A stretch of 24,623 bases of DNA from Actinomycetota bacterium (GCA_019347785.1 JAHWKQ010000004.1:1-24623); one strand, 5' to 3'; shown: positions 1 through 8,576, numbered from the stretch's first letter. The notes: generated by a model not told the origin, from the sequence alone. A program made the numbers and translations.

Positions 1-1
1 G

Positions 2-661
2 TCAGACCAGGCTGCGCAGGAAGGGGTTCGACACCCGCTCCACGCCGACGGTCGTCTGCGGGCCGTGACCGCTGTGGACGACCGTGCGGTCCTCCAGCGG
101 CAGCACCACCCTGGCGATCGCGTCCATCTGGTCCTGCCACGAGCCGCGCGGGAAGTCGGTGCGCCCGACCGACCCGGCGAAGATGAGGTCGCCGGACAAC
201 AACAGCGGGGCGTCGTCGCCCGTGTCGGCCAGGTGGAACACGCACGACCCGGGGGTGTGCCCGGGGGTGTGGCGCACCCGCAGCCGCATGCCGGCCAGCG
301 ACAGCCTCTGGTCGTCGCGCAGATCCTCCAGGCGCTCGGTCGGCGGGTCCCAGTCCAGGCCCAGCTGGGTGCGCAGCGTGTCCGGCGGCAGGTCGCCGAA
401 GCCGGCGGCGGGGTCGTCCCACAGCCAGCGGTCACCGGGGTGCAACAGGACCGGGACGTCCAGGCGACGCGCCAGCTCCGGCACCGACCAGATGTGGTCG
501 ATGTGGCCGTGGGTCAGCAGGATCGCCTCGCAGTCGGCGCCGCGGTGGGCCAGCAGGCGCAGGACCTCCGGGCCGCCGTCCTGGCCGGGGTCGACCACGA
601 CGGCGGTGCCCAGTGAGGCGTCCCCCAGCACGTAGCAGTTGGCCTGCCACATGCCGAGCAC
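2..661 (-). CDS. Metallo-beta-lactamase-fold hydrolase, glyoxalase II-like
   Basis: This is a cytosolic zinc hydrolase of the glyoxalase II / YcbL type, probably a thioester hydrolase; the true substrate cannot be told. Numbered from the longest frame (GTG at 760, 252 aa), the metal ligands are H84, H86, D88 and H89 (THGHIDH), then H168 (HTPGHTPG), D191 (SGDLIF) and H232 (SGHG), so the site looks complete. The frame is open to 760, which would overlap the end of relA by 40 bases. Relatives start about 7-15 residues before the NCYVL strand, so I place the start at the GTG at 661 (219 aa); ATG at 652 is an alternative. A GGGGAGGGG run lies upstream but is badly spaced for either. It follows relA as Rv2581c follows relA (with ppiB between) in M. 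tuberculosis. Family call sure, start unsure. Confidence 0.85.
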   Translation of the reverse strand: MLGMWQANCYVLGDASLGTAVVVDPGQDGGPEVLRLLAHRGADCEAILLTHGHIDHIWSVPELARRLDVPVLLHPGDRWLWDDPAAGFGDLPPDTLRTQLGLDWDPPTERLEDLRDDQRLSLAGMRLRVRHTPGHTPGSCVFHLADTGDDAPLLLSGDLIFAGSVGRTDFPRGSWQDQMDAIARVVLPLEDRTVVHSGHGPQTTVGVERVSNPFLRSLV

Positions 662-720
662 GACACGGTCGCAGAAGCGCCCCTCCCCGTCGGGAGCCCG
701 TCCCGGCCGCCCGGGGGTGC

Positions 721-3129
721 TCAGGAGGAGCTCCGGGCGGCGGCGGTCTTCGCGCGCCACGGCACCACCCGGTAGGCGTCGTACACCGAGGCGACGCGCC
801 GCACCTGCTTGAGCGTGTGGTCGAGATGGGCGATGTCGGCGAGCTCGACGGTGAAGCGCAGGAACGCGACCCGGTCGCGGCGGGTGGTCACCTGCGCCGA
901 CAGGATGTTGACCTGCAGGTCCCCGAGCACGGTGGTGATGTCCCGCAGCAGCTGCTTGCGGTCCAGCGCCTCGACCTGGACGGTCACGCGGAACGTCGAC
1001 GGCGCGCTGGGGTTCCAGCGCACGCCGATCAGGCGGTCGGGGTGGCGGCGCAGCTCCTCGGCGTTGGGGCAGTCCTCCCGGTGGACCGACACCCCCCGTC
1101 CACGGGTGACGAAGCCCAGGATGACGTCACGCGGCACCGGCGTGCAGCAGCGGGCCAGCGTGACGAGCACGTCATCGGTGTCCTCGACCAGCACCGCCTC
1201 CGAGGGGCGCACCGGCGGGCTGACCGGAGGCGCGACGACGTCCTCGGCCTCCTCCTCGTCGGCGATCCGCCCGGTCAGCTGCTGCACGGCCGCCTGCGCG
1301 GACAGATGCCCGTCACCGATGGCCCGATACAGCGCCTGCACATCGCGGTAGTTCATCTGCCCGGCGACCGCCTCGAGCTCGGCGCCGCCCAGCCCCCGGC
1401 GACCGAGGCCCTGCTTGGCCAGCGCCTTGTGCAGCTCGTCGCGGCCCTTCTCGATGGCGTCGACCCGGCGCTCCCGGCTGAACCACTGCTTGATCTTGCT
1501 GCGGGCCCGCGACGAGCCGACGAACTCCAGCCAGTCCCGCGAGGGCCCGGCGTCGGGCGCCTTGGACGTCAGGATCTCCACCGTCTCGCCGTTGCGCAGC
1601 TCGTAGTCCAATGCGACGAGCCGGCCGTTGACCCGCGCGCCCACGGTGCCGTGGCCGACCTCGGTGTGGATCGCATAGGCGAAGTCCACGGGCGTCGACC
1701 CGCGGGGCAGCGACCGGACATCCCCCTTCGGGCTGAACACGAACACCTCGTCGGCGTACAGGTCCAGCTTCATGTTGCGCATGAACTCGCCGGCGTCCGT
1801 GGTGTCCGACTGCCAGTCGAGCATGTGCGACAGCCACTCGGCCTCGGCGTCGTCGCCGCGCCTGGGCGCCTCCTGACCGCGCGCCCGGCTCTGCTTGTAC
1901 TTCCAGTGCGCCGCGACCCCGTACTCCGCGGTGCGGTGCATGGCGCGCGTGCGGATCTGCACCTCGATGGGCCGGCCCTCCGGACCGACCGCCGTAGTAT
2001 GCAAGCTCTGGTAGAGGTTGAACTTCGGCATCGCGATGTAGTCCTTGAAGCGCCCCGGGACGGGCCGCCACAGGCCGTGGAGCATGCCGAGCACCGCGTA
2101 GCAGTCCTTGACCGAGTCGACGATCACGCGGATGCCGACCAGGTCGTAGATCTCGTTGAACTCCTTGCCGCGGTAGACCATCTTGTCGTAGATCGAGAAG
2201 TAGTGCTTCGGGCGCCCGGTCACCTCCGCCCGGATCTTCACCCCCCGCAGATGCTCCTCCACCTCGGCCACGACACGCTCCAGATAACGCTCTCGTTGAG
2301 GCTCACGGTCGGCCACGAGGGCCCTGAGCTCGTCGAAGCGCTTGGGGTGCAGCGTCGCGAAGGCAAGGTCCTCCAACTGCCATTTGAACGTCTGCATGCC
2401 CAGGCGGTGCGCCAGGGGGGCGTAGATGTCCAGCGTCTCCTCGGCGATGCGGCGCTGCTTGTCCCGCGGCAGGTGGTGCACTGTGCGCATGTTGTGCAGC
2501 CGGTCGGCCAGCTTGATGACCAGCACGCGGAAGTCGCTGGCCATGGCGATCAGCATCTTGCGCAGGCTCTCGGCCTGACGCTCCTCGCGGGTGGCGACCC
2601 GGATGCGGTCGAGCTTGGTGACCCCGTCGACGAGACCGGCGGTCTCCTCCCCGAACTGTGCGACGACCTCGTCGAGGGACACGCCGGTGTCCTCGACGAC
2701 GTCATGCAGCAGCGCCGCGACGATCGTGGACGTGTCCATCCCCAGGTCGGCGAGGATCTCGGCGACGCCGACCGGGTGCACGATGTAGGGATCGCCGGAC
2801 CGCCGCCGCTGCCCGGCGTGGGCGGCCTCGGCCACCTCGTAGGCCCGCAGCACCTGCTTGACGTCGACCCGCGGCGCCGAGCGCCGCAGGGTGGCGACGA
2901 GCGGCTGGACGCGCTCGGGGATCGTCGGGCCCACGTCGAGCATGGCCAGACGGGCCAGCACCGCCTTCACTCCCGAGTGGCGGGGACGGGGCGTGCCGGG
3001 GGCCTTGGCTCGGGCCTGGCGGCGGGCGGGTGCCGGGGCCGTCGCGCCGGAGGCGTCATCGTCCCGGCGCGTGTCGAGCGCCTGTGTGGCGGGGCGACGC
3101 TCCTGTGGACTCGTGGGCCCTCCGTTCAC
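721..3129 (-). CDS. relA: Bifunctional (p)ppGpp synthetase/hydrolase RelA/SpoT (Rel)
   Basis: Rel makes (p)ppGpp from ATP and GTP/GDP on starved ribosomes and also hydrolyses it, setting the stringent response. At 802 aa it matches actinobacterial Rel (about 790 aa). Domains in order: HD hydrolase (about 90-240, with H142-D143 in LLHDVVEDT), synthetase (about 290-410, with GRFKDYIA at 359-366 and YQSLHT at 373-378), TGS (about 460-520), a zinc-finger-like segment (C661-C662, H683, C687) and a C-terminal ACT domain (about 712-786). The RxKD form of the synthetase motif (R360, K362, D363) and the intact HD pair are those of bifunctional enzymes, not of synthetase-only RelA. The GTG start has no clear Shine-Dalgarno sequence, and the first 50 residues are low complexity, so a somewhat later start is possible. 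It lies 45 bases after apt, probably in the same transcript. Confidence 0.96.
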   Translation of the reverse strand: MNGGPTSPQERRPATQALDTRRDDDASGATAPAPARRQARAKAPGTPRPRHSGVKAVLARLAMLDVGPTIPERVQPLVATLRRSAPRVDVKQVLRAYEVAEAAHAGQRRRSGDPYIVHPVGVAEILADLGMDTSTIVAALLHDVVEDTGVSLDEVVAQFGEETAGLVDGVTKLDRIRVATREERQAESLRKMLIAMASDFRVLVIKLADRLHNMRTVHHLPRDKQRRIAEETLDIYAPLAHRLGMQTFKWQLEDLAFATLHPKRFDELRALVADREPQRERYLERVVAEVEEHLRGVKIRAEVTGRPKHYFSIYDKMVYRGKEFNEIYDLVGIRVIVDSVKDCYAVLGMLHGLWRPVPGRFKDYIAMPKFNLYQSLHTTAVGPEGRPIEVQIRTRAMHRTAEYGVAAHWKYKQSRARGQEAPRRGDDAEAEWLSHMLDWQSDTTDAGEFMRNMKLDLYADEVFVFSPKGDVRSLPRGSTPVDFAYAIHTEVGHGTVGARVNGRLVALDYELRNGETVEILTSKAPDAGPSRDWLEFVGSSRARSKIKQWFSRERRVDAIEKGRDELHKALAKQGLGRRGLGGAELEAVAGQMNYRDVQALYRAIGDGHLSAQAAVQQLTGRIADEEEAEDVVAPPVSPPVRPSEAVLVEDTDDVLVTLARCCTPVPRDVILGFVTRGRGVSVHREDCPNAEELRRHPDRLIGVRWNPSAPSTFRVTVQVEALDRKQLLRDITTVLGDLQVNILSAQVTTRRDRVAFLRFTVELADIAHLDHTLKQVRRVASVYDAYRVVPWRAKTAAARSSS

Positions 3130-3174
3130 CCTGTAACCGTCAACCGTACCGTGCGTCGTCCTGCACCGCGGCCC

Positions 3175-3708
3175 CTAGTACTTCAGCAGGCTGCGGAAGT
3201 CGTAGCCGTCGATCTTCCTGGCGCCCTTGAGGAACTCGAGCTCGATCACGAAGGCCAGCCCGGCCACGGTGGCCCGGGCGCGCTCGACCAGGTTGCACGC
3301 CGCGCGGGCGGTCCCGCCCGTGGCCAGCACGTCATCGACGATGAGCACCCGGTCACCGGGCGCCAGCCCGTCGGAGTGCACCTCGAGCGTCGCCGTGTCG
3401 TACTCCAGCTCGTAGCTCTCCTCCACGGTCGCGGCGGGCAGCTTGCCCGCCTTGCGCAGCGGAACGAACCCCGCCCCGAAGTGGTAGGCCACCGGCGCGG
3501 CGATGATGAACCCGCGCGCCTCGATCCCCACCACCTTGTCGATGGTGCCGCGCCCGAAGCTGATGACGATGGCGTCCACGGCGCTGGAGAAGGCGGCCGG
3601 GTCGCCGAGCAGCGGCGTGATGTCCTTGAAGGTGACGCCGGGCTTGGGGAAGTCCTCGATGTCGCGCACCGAGTCGTACAGGATCGAGGAGTCGAATTCG
3701 ATTCTCAT
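3175..3708 (-). CDS. apt: Adenine phosphoribosyltransferase
   Basis: Apt salvages adenine to AMP using PRPP in the cytosol. The 177-aa protein has the full family layout: FPKPGVTFKDITPLL near the N terminus (20-34), the GIEARGF segment (61-67) and the PRPP-binding motif VLIVDDVLATGGT at 121-133. The length is normal. The ATG at 3708 has no Shine-Dalgarno sequence, but a TAGACT -10-like hexamer lies 9 bases upstream, which suggests a nearly leaderless transcript in addition to read-through from secF, whose stop is 17 bases away. The secF-apt-relA order is the usual actinobacterial one and puts purine salvage beside (p)ppGpp metabolism. Confidence 0.95.
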   Translation of the reverse strand: MRIEFDSSILYDSVRDIEDFPKPGVTFKDITPLLGDPAAFSSAVDAIVISFGRGTIDKVVGIEARGFIIAAPVAYHFGAGFVPLRKAGKLPAATVEESYELEYDTATLEVHSDGLAPGDRVLIVDDVLATGGTARAACNLVERARATVAGLAFVIELEFLKGARKIDGYDFRSLLKY

Positions 3709-3717
3709 GGGCGGCGC

Positions 3718-3723
3718 AGTCTA
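3718..3723 (-). promoter_or_regulatory. Candidate -10 element (TAGACT) for apt
   Basis: On the minus strand TAGACT is followed by 9 bases and then the apt ATG. A transcript starting 7 bases after the hexamer would carry only about 3 leader bases, which fits the lack of a ribosome binding site. No -35 box is recognisable. The hexamer lies between the secF stop and the apt start. Confidence 0.35.
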
Positions 3724-3725
3724 GA

Positions 3726-4742
3726 TCACCCGCGTCCACCCGGCGCCCCGCCCCTGCGGGCCAGCACCCGCGCGCGCAGCTCCGCGTAGCGGGGCTCTCG
3801 CTCCTTCAGCCACACCAGGAAGGGGGTGGCGAGGAAGATCGACGAGTAGGCCCCGACGGCCATCCCCACGAACAGCGCCAGGGCCAGGTCCGACAGGGTC
3901 TCCGCCCCCAGCAGGTTCGCGCCGACGAACAGCAGCGAGCCCACCGGCAGCAGCGACGTGACCGACGTCGACAGGGACCGCACGAGCACGTTGTTCAGCG
4001 CCCCGTTGGCCACCTCGCCATAGGTCGCCGTGGACGCCGAGGTCAGCGACCCGGCGTCCTCGCGGACGCGGTCGAACACCACCACCGTGTCGTACAGCGA
4101 GTAGCCCAGGATGGTCAGCAGGGCGATGACCGAGGCCGGCGACACCTGGAAGCCGACGATGGCGTACACGCCGACGGTGACGAGCACGTCGTGCAGCAGC
4201 GTGACGAGGGCGGCCGCGGCCATGCGCAGCTCGAACCGCAGGGTGATGTAGACGACGACCAGGACGAGGAAGACACCCAGGCCGCGCAGCGCCCTTCCGC
4301 TGACCTCGGCCCCCCAGCGCGGGCCGACGGCGCTGGAGTCCACGCTGGCCGGGTCGACCCCGGTGATTACCGCGACACGGTCGAGGACCGTGCGCTGCCT
4401 GCGGCCGCCGATCTCGTCGACGGCGGGCGTGGACACCCGCAGCCCCTGGCCGTCCTCGACGACCTGGGCCTGAACCTCCTCGACCCCCAGGGCCCCGAGG
4501 GCCTCGCGCACCTGCTCGGCGGTGAAATCGCGGGTGGCGTCGGTCACGACGAACACCGTGCCGCCGGTGAAGTCGATCCCGAAGTTCAGCCCGCGCACCG
4601 CCAGGCCGGCCAGGGACAGGACGACGAGGGCGAGGGACACGAGCGCCCAGCGCCGGGACCGGCCGATGAAGTCGACGTCGGGACGTGCCCTCAGGAAGCG
4701 GGCCACCCGCCCGGCCCGCGAGCCGGCCACCACGCCGCTCAC
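3726..4742 (-). CDS. secF: Protein translocase subunit SecF
   Basis: SecF pairs with SecD in the inner membrane and uses the proton motive force to help the SecYEG channel release preproteins outside. The 338-aa protein has an N-terminal membrane segment (about 31-50), the family motif GLNFGIDFTGGT (51-62), an extracytoplasmic domain (about 60-145) and five C-terminal helices, including the conserved ILGYSLYDTVVVFDRVRE (211-228). Length and topology are normal for SecF alone. The GTG start at 4742 overlaps the secD stop by four bases (GTGA), so the two are probably translationally coupled. Confidence 0.96.
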   Translation of the reverse strand: MSGVVAGSRAGRVARFLRARPDVDFIGRSRRWALVSLALVVLSLAGLAVRGLNFGIDFTGGTVFVVTDATRDFTAEQVREALGALGVEEVQAQVVEDGQGLRVSTPAVDEIGGRRQRTVLDRVAVITGVDPASVDSSAVGPRWGAEVSGRALRGLGVFLVLVVVYITLRFELRMAAAALVTLLHDVLVTVGVYAIVGFQVSPASVIALLTILGYSLYDTVVVFDRVREDAGSLTSASTATYGEVANGALNNVLVRSLSTSVTSLLPVGSLLFVGANLLGAETLSDLALALFVGMAVGAYSSIFLATPFLVWLKEREPRYAELRARVLARRGGAPGGRG

Positions 4743-6262
4743 GCCGACGAGCCCCTTCGCCCGGCGACCGGGCCCGAGGCGCGCCGGGGGGGCCGGTCGA
4801 TCTCCGGCGATGCCACGTCCGCCCGCAGGCCCATCAGCGGCGACCGGGCCAGGCGCGGCTCGTTGGCCAGCAGCCCGAACAGCGACCGGGTGAACGTCGC
4901 CAGCAACAGCGTGTCGATGAGCGTGGACAGTCCCAGCGTGAAGGCGAAGCCGCGCACCGGGCCGACGGCCAGGAAGTACAGAACCGTCGCCGCCAGCAGC
5001 GACACGGTGTTGCCGGTCAGGTTGGTGCGGAAGCTGCGGCGGTAGGCGTGGTCGGCGGCGGTCCGGACGGTGCGCCCGGCCCGCACCTCGTCGCGGTAGC
5101 GCTCCCGGTAGATGATCGACGAGTCCGCGGCGATGCCGATCGACACGATGATGCCGGCGATGCCGGCCAGGGTGAGGGTGAACCCGGCCGTGTTGCCCAG
5201 CACGATCACGAGCCCGAAGGTGACGACGCCGAACATGGCCAGCTCAGCGACCGCCGCCAGCCCGATGCCCCGATACAGCAGCACGAGGTAGACGGCGACG
5301 AGGGCCAGGCCGAGGAAGCCGGCGGCCAGGCCGGCCCGCAGCGAGCTGCGGCCCAGCGTCGGGGAGACGCCCTGGGACTGCTCGATCTCCAGCGAGATCG
5401 GCAGCGCGCCGGTTCGCAGCACCAGCGCCAGCTCGCGGGCCTCCTCCTCCCCGCCGGTCTCGATGGTCGCCCTGCCCCCGGTGATGCCCACGTCGCACCG
5501 GACCGTCCCGGCCATGGGCGGCGCGGACTCGACGATGTTGTCCAGCACGATCCCCAGCTGGCGCCGGGGGGAGTTGAGCGGGAAGCACGCGAGCCTGCCG
5601 GTCACCGCCGCGAAGGCCTGCGCGGCCTGTGGGTCCAGGTCCAGGTCCACGCTCCAGCTCAGGCCGGCGGGGTCCACGGCGGCGCGTGCGTCGGTCACGC
5701 CGGACCCGGTCAGGGCGACCGGGCCCAGGCGCAGCTTGTTCCACCGCTGCGGGGGCAGCTCGCGCACCTGGCCCTCGGCGCCGGTGTCGGCCTCCCTCCG
5801 CTCGCACAGCACGACCGACTCATCGTCCGGAGGCTGCGCCCCGAGCAGCTCGCCGCACGGCGGCCCCGCCCGGCGGTAGGCCGCGGAGCCGGGGGGGATC
5901 ACCCCCAGCACGGGTCGGAACGCGAGCCGCGCGGTGCGCCCGATGACGTCCTCGGCCTGCTCCCGGTCGGCGACGCCCGGCAGCTGCACGATGACCGTGT
6001 CGCCCTGGCGGGCGATCTCGGGCTCGGCGACGCCGAGGGCGTCGATACGCTGGCGGATCACCGCGACGGTCTGGTCGAGCACCGCCTGGTCGACGGCGCC
6101 CTGACCGGGCTCGGGCAGCAAAGTGAGGCTGACGCCGCCCTGCAGGTCCAGGCCCAGGCGCGGGCCCCAGCCCAGCGTGAGTATCGTCGCCCACATGCCC
6201 GCGACGACCGCGAGGCAGGTGACGAGCACGGCGAGCCGGCTGCCCTTGCCCCTGCGCACCAT
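4739..6262 (-). CDS. secD: Protein translocase subunit SecD
   Basis: SecD is the large partner of SecF in proton-driven late protein export. At 507 aa it shows one N-terminal membrane helix (about 10-30), the RLGLDLQGG motif (35-43), a big extracytoplasmic P1 region (about 45-305), then five helices. These include the signature GIIVSIGIAADSSIIYRERY (370-389) and a later FRTNLTGNTVSLLAATVLYF segment (411-430). The P1 region holds four cysteines (C136, C153, C226, C256) on the outer face, which could form disulfides. The ATG at 6262 follows the HD gene stop by 13 bases; a GCGGAG lies directly against the start, closer than usual, so GTG as codon 2 may be used. The tail is rich in Arg/Pro and runs into secF. 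Confidence 0.96.
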   Translation of the reverse strand: MVRRGKGSRLAVLVTCLAVVAGMWATILTLGWGPRLGLDLQGGVSLTLLPEPGQGAVDQAVLDQTVAVIRQRIDALGVAEPEIARQGDTVIVQLPGVADREQAEDVIGRTARLAFRPVLGVIPPGSAAYRRAGPPCGELLGAQPPDDESVVLCERREADTGAEGQVRELPPQRWNKLRLGPVALTGSGVTDARAAVDPAGLSWSVDLDLDPQAAQAFAAVTGRLACFPLNSPRRQLGIVLDNIVESAPPMAGTVRCDVGITGGRATIETGGEEEARELALVLRTGALPISLEIEQSQGVSPTLGRSSLRAGLAAGFLGLALVAVYLVLLYRGIGLAAVAELAMFGVVTFGLVIVLGNTAGFTLTLAGIAGIIVSIGIAADSSIIYRERYRDEVRAGRTVRTAADHAYRRSFRTNLTGNTVSLLAATVLYFLAVGPVRGFAFTLGLSTLIDTLLLATFTRSLFGLLANEPRLARSPLMGLRADVASPEIDRPPRRASGPVAGRRGSSA

Positions 6263-6275
6263 CTCCGCGGCCGGC

Positions 6276-7076
6276 TTACAGGACGGGCACGTCGTTCACG
6301 GTGATCCTGAAGTCGCATCCCAGCGTGCGGGCGGCCCGGCGGCACATGACCATGCGCTCGAGGAAGATCTCGAAGTACTCCAGCACCTGGCTGATCGTGG
6401 TGTCGATCCGCAGCTCGAGGGTGAGCGTGGCCGCCTCCGGGTCCACGCGCAGGAACGAGGCCTCCACCGCGTAGTTGACGCGGTCGTGGATGTCCATGTC
6501 GATCGAGGCGTCCTTTCGCACCCGGCTGCGGTGGACGTCGGACTTGTCGGCCAGGATGACGGCGGCCCCCACCGGCGACACCGCGACGCCGTACTGCTCC
6601 TCGTGGTTGCCGACCGCGCTGAGCACCTGGGCCATGTCCCGGGGCTCGACCCCGAGCTCCTTGAGCAGGTCGTAGGCGATCATCGCCGAGGTCTGCCCGT
6701 GGTAGGCGCGGCTGACGACGTTGCCGACGTCGTGCAGGTAGCCCGCCATCGCGGCGAGCTCGGCGGTCCGGGGGTCGTAGCCCAGATGCAGCAGGACGTT
6801 CCGCGCGATATGGCCGACGAGGTTGGCGTGACGGAAGCCGTGCTCGGTGAAGCCCTGCGCCCCGAGGAAGTCGTCGGCGGCGGCGATGAACGCCGCGATG
6901 CGCGGGCTGGACCTGACCGCCTCCAGCGTGCCGGGCCCGCCACGCTCGGCGTGCGGCTCGGGGACGGCCCGCTCCTCGCCCGACGGCGTCCGCCCGCCCA
7001 GCGGCACACCCTCGTGACCCGGACGGAACGCGAGGCCGTCACCGGGCGGCTCGCGCTCCGGGTCCGCCCGGCGCAC
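6276..7076 (-). CDS. HD-domain metal-dependent phosphohydrolase of unknown substrate
   Basis: The 266-aa protein has a single HD domain from about residue 60 to 200: H83 (FRHANLVG), H115-D116 (YLHDVGN), H126 (YHGQTSAMIA), NHEE at 157-160 and D178 (LADKSDVHRSR). These are the metal ligands of HD phosphohydrolases, so it should be active. The last 60 residues (TLTLELRIDTTISQVLEYFE) look like a compact alpha/beta tail after the HD fold. The first 50 residues are charged and of low complexity. The GTG start at 7076 is supported by GGAG five bases upstream, overlapping the yajC stop; GTG at 7007 is an alternative. It sits between yajC and secD with gaps of 2 and 13 bases, so it is co-expressed with the export genes. 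The substrate is unknown; cyclic dinucleotides or nucleotides are typical of the fold. Confidence 0.85.
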   Translation of the reverse strand: MRRADPEREPPGDGLAFRPGHEGVPLGGRTPSGEERAVPEPHAERGGPGTLEAVRSSPRIAAFIAAADDFLGAQGFTEHGFRHANLVGHIARNVLLHLGYDPRTAELAAMAGYLHDVGNVVSRAYHGQTSAMIAYDLLKELGVEPRDMAQVLSAVGNHEEQYGVAVSPVGAAVILADKSDVHRSRVRKDASIDMDIHDRVNYAVEASFLRVDPEAATLTLELRIDTTISQVLEYFEIFLERMVMCRRAARTLGCDFRITVNDVPVL

Positions 7077-7078
7077 CC

Positions 7079-7363
7079 CTACTCCGAACGTCCCGTGCCG
7101 GCGTCGACGAGCCGGCGGGCCACCGCGGACTTGGCCATGGTGACGACGGTGCCCTGCGCCACCTCGAGGCGGACGGTGTCCTCGTCGACCGACTGGACGG
7201 TGCCGTGCAGGCCGCCGATCGAGACCACGCGGTCGTTGCGCGAGATGGACGAGATCAGCTCACGGTGGCGCTTCGCCCGCTGCTGTTGCGGGCGGAACAC
7301 CAGCAGCCAGAACACCCCCACGATGAGGATGAACGGGAGGGCCTGGGCGATGAGGGCTTCCAT
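7079..7363 (-). CDS. yajC: Preprotein translocase accessory subunit YajC
   Basis: YajC is a small membrane protein that binds SecD and SecF. The 94-aa protein begins MEALIAQALPFILIVGVFWL, a single membrane helix (about 4-22), followed by FRPQQQRAKRH, which is the family signature, and a small basic cytosolic domain with the VVSIGGLHGTV stretch. The frame is open 93 bases further upstream, but the ATG at 7363 has AGGAAAG eight bases before it and the family length, so this start is chosen. It opens the yajC-HD-secD-secF group after a 147-base gap behind ruvB. Confidence 0.93.
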   Translation of the reverse strand: MEALIAQALPFILIVGVFWLLVFRPQQQRAKRHRELISSISRNDRVVSIGGLHGTVQSVDEDTVRLEVAQGTVVTMAKSAVARRLVDAGTGRSE

Positions 7364-7446
7364 GTGGAGCGCTTTCCTGCACGGGCGGGGCGGCGACGGC
7401 GGCCCCGGCAAGAGAGAAACGCGCGGCCCCTGCCACGCGAGTCGAC

Positions 7447-7455
7447 ACGATAGCA
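7447..7455 (-). promoter_or_regulatory. Candidate extended -10 (TGCTATCGT) for the yajC-sec group
   Basis: The gap between ruvB and yajC contains TGCTATCGT on the minus strand, a TGN-extended -10 sequence. A start just after it would give a leader of about 77 bases ending in the yajC ribosome binding site. No convincing -35 box is seen. It would let the sec genes be expressed apart from ruvCAB. Confidence 0.3.
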
Positions 7456-7469
7456 CTGTGGTCGCGCGC

Positions 7470-7516
7470 GGCGCCGGTGGCCTCCTCAGCCCGTGGCACC
7501 GGTGGGCTCCTCAGCC
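7470..7516. repeat. Imperfect direct repeat duplicating the ruvB stop region
   Basis: Two 22-base copies (7470-7491 and 7495-7516) match at 20 of 22 positions with a 25-base period. The right copy contains the real ruvB TGA; the left copy repeats the same TGA and flanking bases just after the gene. It looks like a short tandem duplication of the gene end. No function is evident. Confidence 0.6.
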
Positions 7517-8536
7517 GCCGAACAGCCTCGGGTCCGCCCCACCGCCCGGCCCGGCCCTGTGCAGCCCCAGATGGGCGAAGGCGGCCGGCGTGGCCACCCG
7601 ACCCCGGGCGGTGCGCGCGAGCAGACCCTCCTTGATGAGGAACGGCTCGACGACGTCCTCGACGGTGTCGGCCTCCTCCCCCACCGCGATGGCCAGCGTC
7701 GACAGACCGACCGGCCCCCCGCTGCGGCACAGCGCCTGCAGCACGCTGCGGTCGAGGGTGTCCAGGCCGCGCTCGTCGACGTCGAACAGCGCGAGGGCGG
7801 CGGCGGCGATGTCGCCGGTGACCAGCCCGTCGGCGCGCACCTGCGCGTAGTCACGGACGCGGCGCAGCAGGCGGTTGGCCACCCGCGGTGTGCCCCGGGC
7901 GCGCCCGGCGACCCGCGCGGCGCCGTCCGGCCGCAGCGTCACGCCGAGGATGCGGGCGCTGCGCTCCAGGACCGCCCCGAGGTCGGCCTCGCTGTAGTAC
8001 TCGAGCCGGGCGGCGAACCCGAACCGCTCGCGCAGCGGCGACGTCATCAGGCCGGTCCGCGTGGTGGCGCCGACGAGCGTGAACATCGGCAGGGGCAGCT
8101 GCAGCGCCCGCGCGCCGGGGCCCTTGCCGACGACGATGTCGAGGCGGAAGTCCTCCATCGCCGGATACAGGACCTCTTCGACCTGGCGCGGCAGCCGGTG
8201 GATCTCGTCGACGAACAGCACGTCGCCGGCCTCGACGTTGGTCAGGATGGCGGCCAGGTCCCCGGGGCGCTCCAGGGCCGGCCCGCTCGTCGCGCGCAGG
8301 TCGGCGCCCAGCTCCGCCGCGACGATCCCGGCCAGGCTGGTCTTGCCCAGCCCGGGCGGGCCGCTGAACAGCAGGTGGTCGGCCACCTCACCGCGCCCGC
8401 GGGCGCCGTCGAGCACCAGGGACAGCTGCTCCTTGATGCGCTCCTGGCCGACGAACTCGCTCAGGTGGCGGGGGCGCAGGGACGCGTCGAGCTCGGCATC
8501 GCCGGTGATCTGCGTCTGGGTGAGGATCTCGTCCAC
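7511..8536 (-). CDS. ruvB: Holliday junction branch-migration ATPase RuvB
   Basis: RuvB hexamers, loaded by RuvA, use ATP to migrate Holliday junctions in recombinational repair. With the start at GTG 8536 the protein is 341 aa, the family length. Walker A GPPGLGKT (59-66), Walker B with DEIH (110-113), sensor I GATTRTG (156-162) and the sensor II region GTPRVANR (215-222) are intact, followed by the C-terminal winged helix. The frame extends upstream into ruvA, but GACGAGG sits five bases before this GTG and homologous sequence begins here. It lies 40 bases after ruvA. Confidence 0.96.
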   Translation of the reverse strand: MDEILTQTQITGDAELDASLRPRHLSEFVGQERIKEQLSLVLDGARGRGEVADHLLFSGPPGLGKTSLAGIVAAELGADLRATSGPALERPGDLAAILTNVEAGDVLFVDEIHRLPRQVEEVLYPAMEDFRLDIVVGKGPGARALQLPLPMFTLVGATTRTGLMTSPLRERFGFAARLEYYSEADLGAVLERSARILGVTLRPDGAARVAGRARGTPRVANRLLRRVRDYAQVRADGLVTGDIAAAALALFDVDERGLDTLDRSVLQALCRSGGPVGLSTLAIAVGEEADTVEDVVEPFLIKEGLLARTARGRVATPAAFAHLGLHRAGPGGGADPRLFGG

Positions 8537-8576
8537 GGGTGCCTCGTCCTGTGCGCGGCCGGGGCCGGCCGGTCGG

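Noticed and set aside
3130..3145. A TTGACG -35-like sequence before relA.
   Set aside because: No -10 occurs at a suitable distance and the gene probably follows apt transcription.
613..3789. Very long open frame on the plus strand opposite relA and apt.
   Set aside because: It is antisense to well-conserved relA and apt, is low-complexity Arg/Pro/Gly/His-rich, and arises because stops are rare in GC-rich DNA. Same for 4685-6304, 6123-7850, 12646-14022 and 16455-18707.
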